Shown here: positions 6,012-6,454 of the stretch, one piece after another
How the letters are laid out: each line of letters starts with the position of its first letter
Position numbering within the stretch: the first letter of the stretch is position 1
DNA from: Alphaproteobacteria bacterium
Lineage (GTDB): Bacteria > Pseudomonadota > Alphaproteobacteria > Micavibrionales > UBA2020
DNA: 6,454 nt
Assembly (NCBI GenBank): GCA_018971405.1
Contig: JAGXAX010000089.1
Location: 1 to 6,454 of the forward strand
Direction: 5' to 3'
Notes under the pieces: generated by a model
Told to the model about the DNA's origin: nothing
Database searches by the model: none
The model's input: the letters and a program-made list of their open reading frames with translations, nothing else
Position numbers and translations under genes: made by a program

Positions 6012-6454
6012 CGGTCTCTTACGTCAGCACGCGCGGAAAAGCGCCGCGCCTCGGCTTCATCGACGCGACGCGCGCGGGTCTCGCCCGCGACGGCGGCTTG
6101 TACGTGCCGGAAACGCTGCCTGCCCCATCCGGATTATTACCGGATATCGCGGGGCTGCCTTATGCCGCGGCGGCCTTGCGCGTGATGACGCCCTTCGTCG
6201 GCGGCGAAATTCCGCAGGCGGATTTGAAAGGCATCATCGACGCCTCTTATAAAAACTTTTCCCATCCCGACATCGCGCCGCTGCATCAGCTGGACGATAA
6301 TTTTTATCTGCTCGAACTGTTTCACGGCCCGACGCTGGCGTTCAAGGACGTCGCGATGCAGCTCATCGCGCGGCTGATGGACCATGTCCTCGCCAAGCGC
6401 AACCAGCGCACCACCATCGTGGTGGCAACCTCGGGCGATACCGGCGGTGCGGCG
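6008..6454 (+). CDS. thrC: Threonine synthase (3' truncated by window edge)
   Basis: PLP-dependent enzyme that converts O-phosphohomoserine to threonine, the last step of threonine synthesis, in the cytoplasm. The open frame gives 149 N-terminal residues of a family with about 460-480. It starts MTVSYVSTRGKAPRLGFIDA and has the N-terminal domain pattern DGGLYVPETLP, then ELFHGPTLAFKD with the PLP-binding Lys113, and reaches the phosphate loop ATSGDTGGAA (140-149) at the window end. The ATG at 6008 overlaps the surf1 TGA as ATGA, so translation is coupled; AGGA directly abuts the start and is too close to act as a normal ribosome site. thrC next to surf1 is a conserved alphaproteobacterial arrangement despite the unrelated pathway. 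The length and motifs suggest the longer, bacterial/fungal type of threonine synthase, which is inferred from the N-terminal domain. Confidence 0.96.
   Translation, partial: MTVSYVSTRGKAPRLGFIDATRAGLARDGGLYVPETLPAPSGLLPDIAGLPYAAAALRVMTPFVGGEIPQADLKGIIDASYKNFSHPDIAPLHQLDDNFYLLELFHGPTLAFKDVAMQLIARLMDHVLAKRNQRTTIVVATSGDTGGAA

Noticed and set aside
6137..6385. Minus-strand open frame of 82 codons inside thrC
   Set aside because: It is antisense to the clear threonine synthase frame with the PLP-lysine motif, and no ribosome site or motif supports it.

Overview
This window is a piece of an alphaproteobacterial aa3-type cytochrome c oxidase (cta/cox) gene cluster in GC-rich DNA. The assignment rests on gene order and on family motifs. 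Oxidase subunit I (ctaD), heme O synthase (ctaB), a small single-span CoxF-like protein, subunit III (ctaE), a DUF983 protein, SURF1 and threonine synthase (thrC) in this order is the arrangement I know from many Alphaproteobacteria. I cannot place the organism more finely than the class.

Layout. Positions 1-1344 hold the 3' four-fifths of ctaD; its N-terminus and the first heme a histidine lie just upstream of the window. ctaB follows after 9 bp, the CoxF-like gene after 1 bp, and ctaE after 23 bp. A ROK-family sugar kinase closely resembling Mak (manno/fructokinase) follows ctaE after 21 bp with no visible ribosome binding site. A DUF983 zinc-ribbon membrane protein comes next, with its Shine-Dalgarno sequence overlapping the kinase stop codon. 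On the opposite strand, converging on DUF983 and overlapping its last 19 bases, is a small HExxH metallopeptidase-like gene of the 'vgr-related protein' type. A 104-bp AT-rich divergent spacer (5230-5333) separates it from surf1, and thrC overlaps the surf1 stop by ATGA and runs off the right edge.

How the genes fit together. ctaD and ctaE encode core oxidase subunits. CtaB makes heme O on the way to heme A, and SURF1 helps deliver heme a to subunit I. The CoxF-like and DUF983 proteins are poorly characterised neighbours that probably act in assembly. thrC is a conserved but metabolically unrelated neighbour. The kinase and the metallopeptidase look like insertions into the otherwise conserved cluster.

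Most notable points: the CuB copper chaperone gene ctaG (cox11), normally between coxF and ctaE, is absent from that place; the Mak-like kinase has about 30 extra residues between its zinc-site histidine and cysteines; a metallopeptidase gene interrupts the cluster on the opposite strand; and a three-codon mini-ORF ends on the surf1 start codon. The rest is ordinary, and I see no clear novel defence or mobile system, no RNA gene, no CRISPR array and no insertion sequence. No gene-free stretch exceeds about 104 bp.
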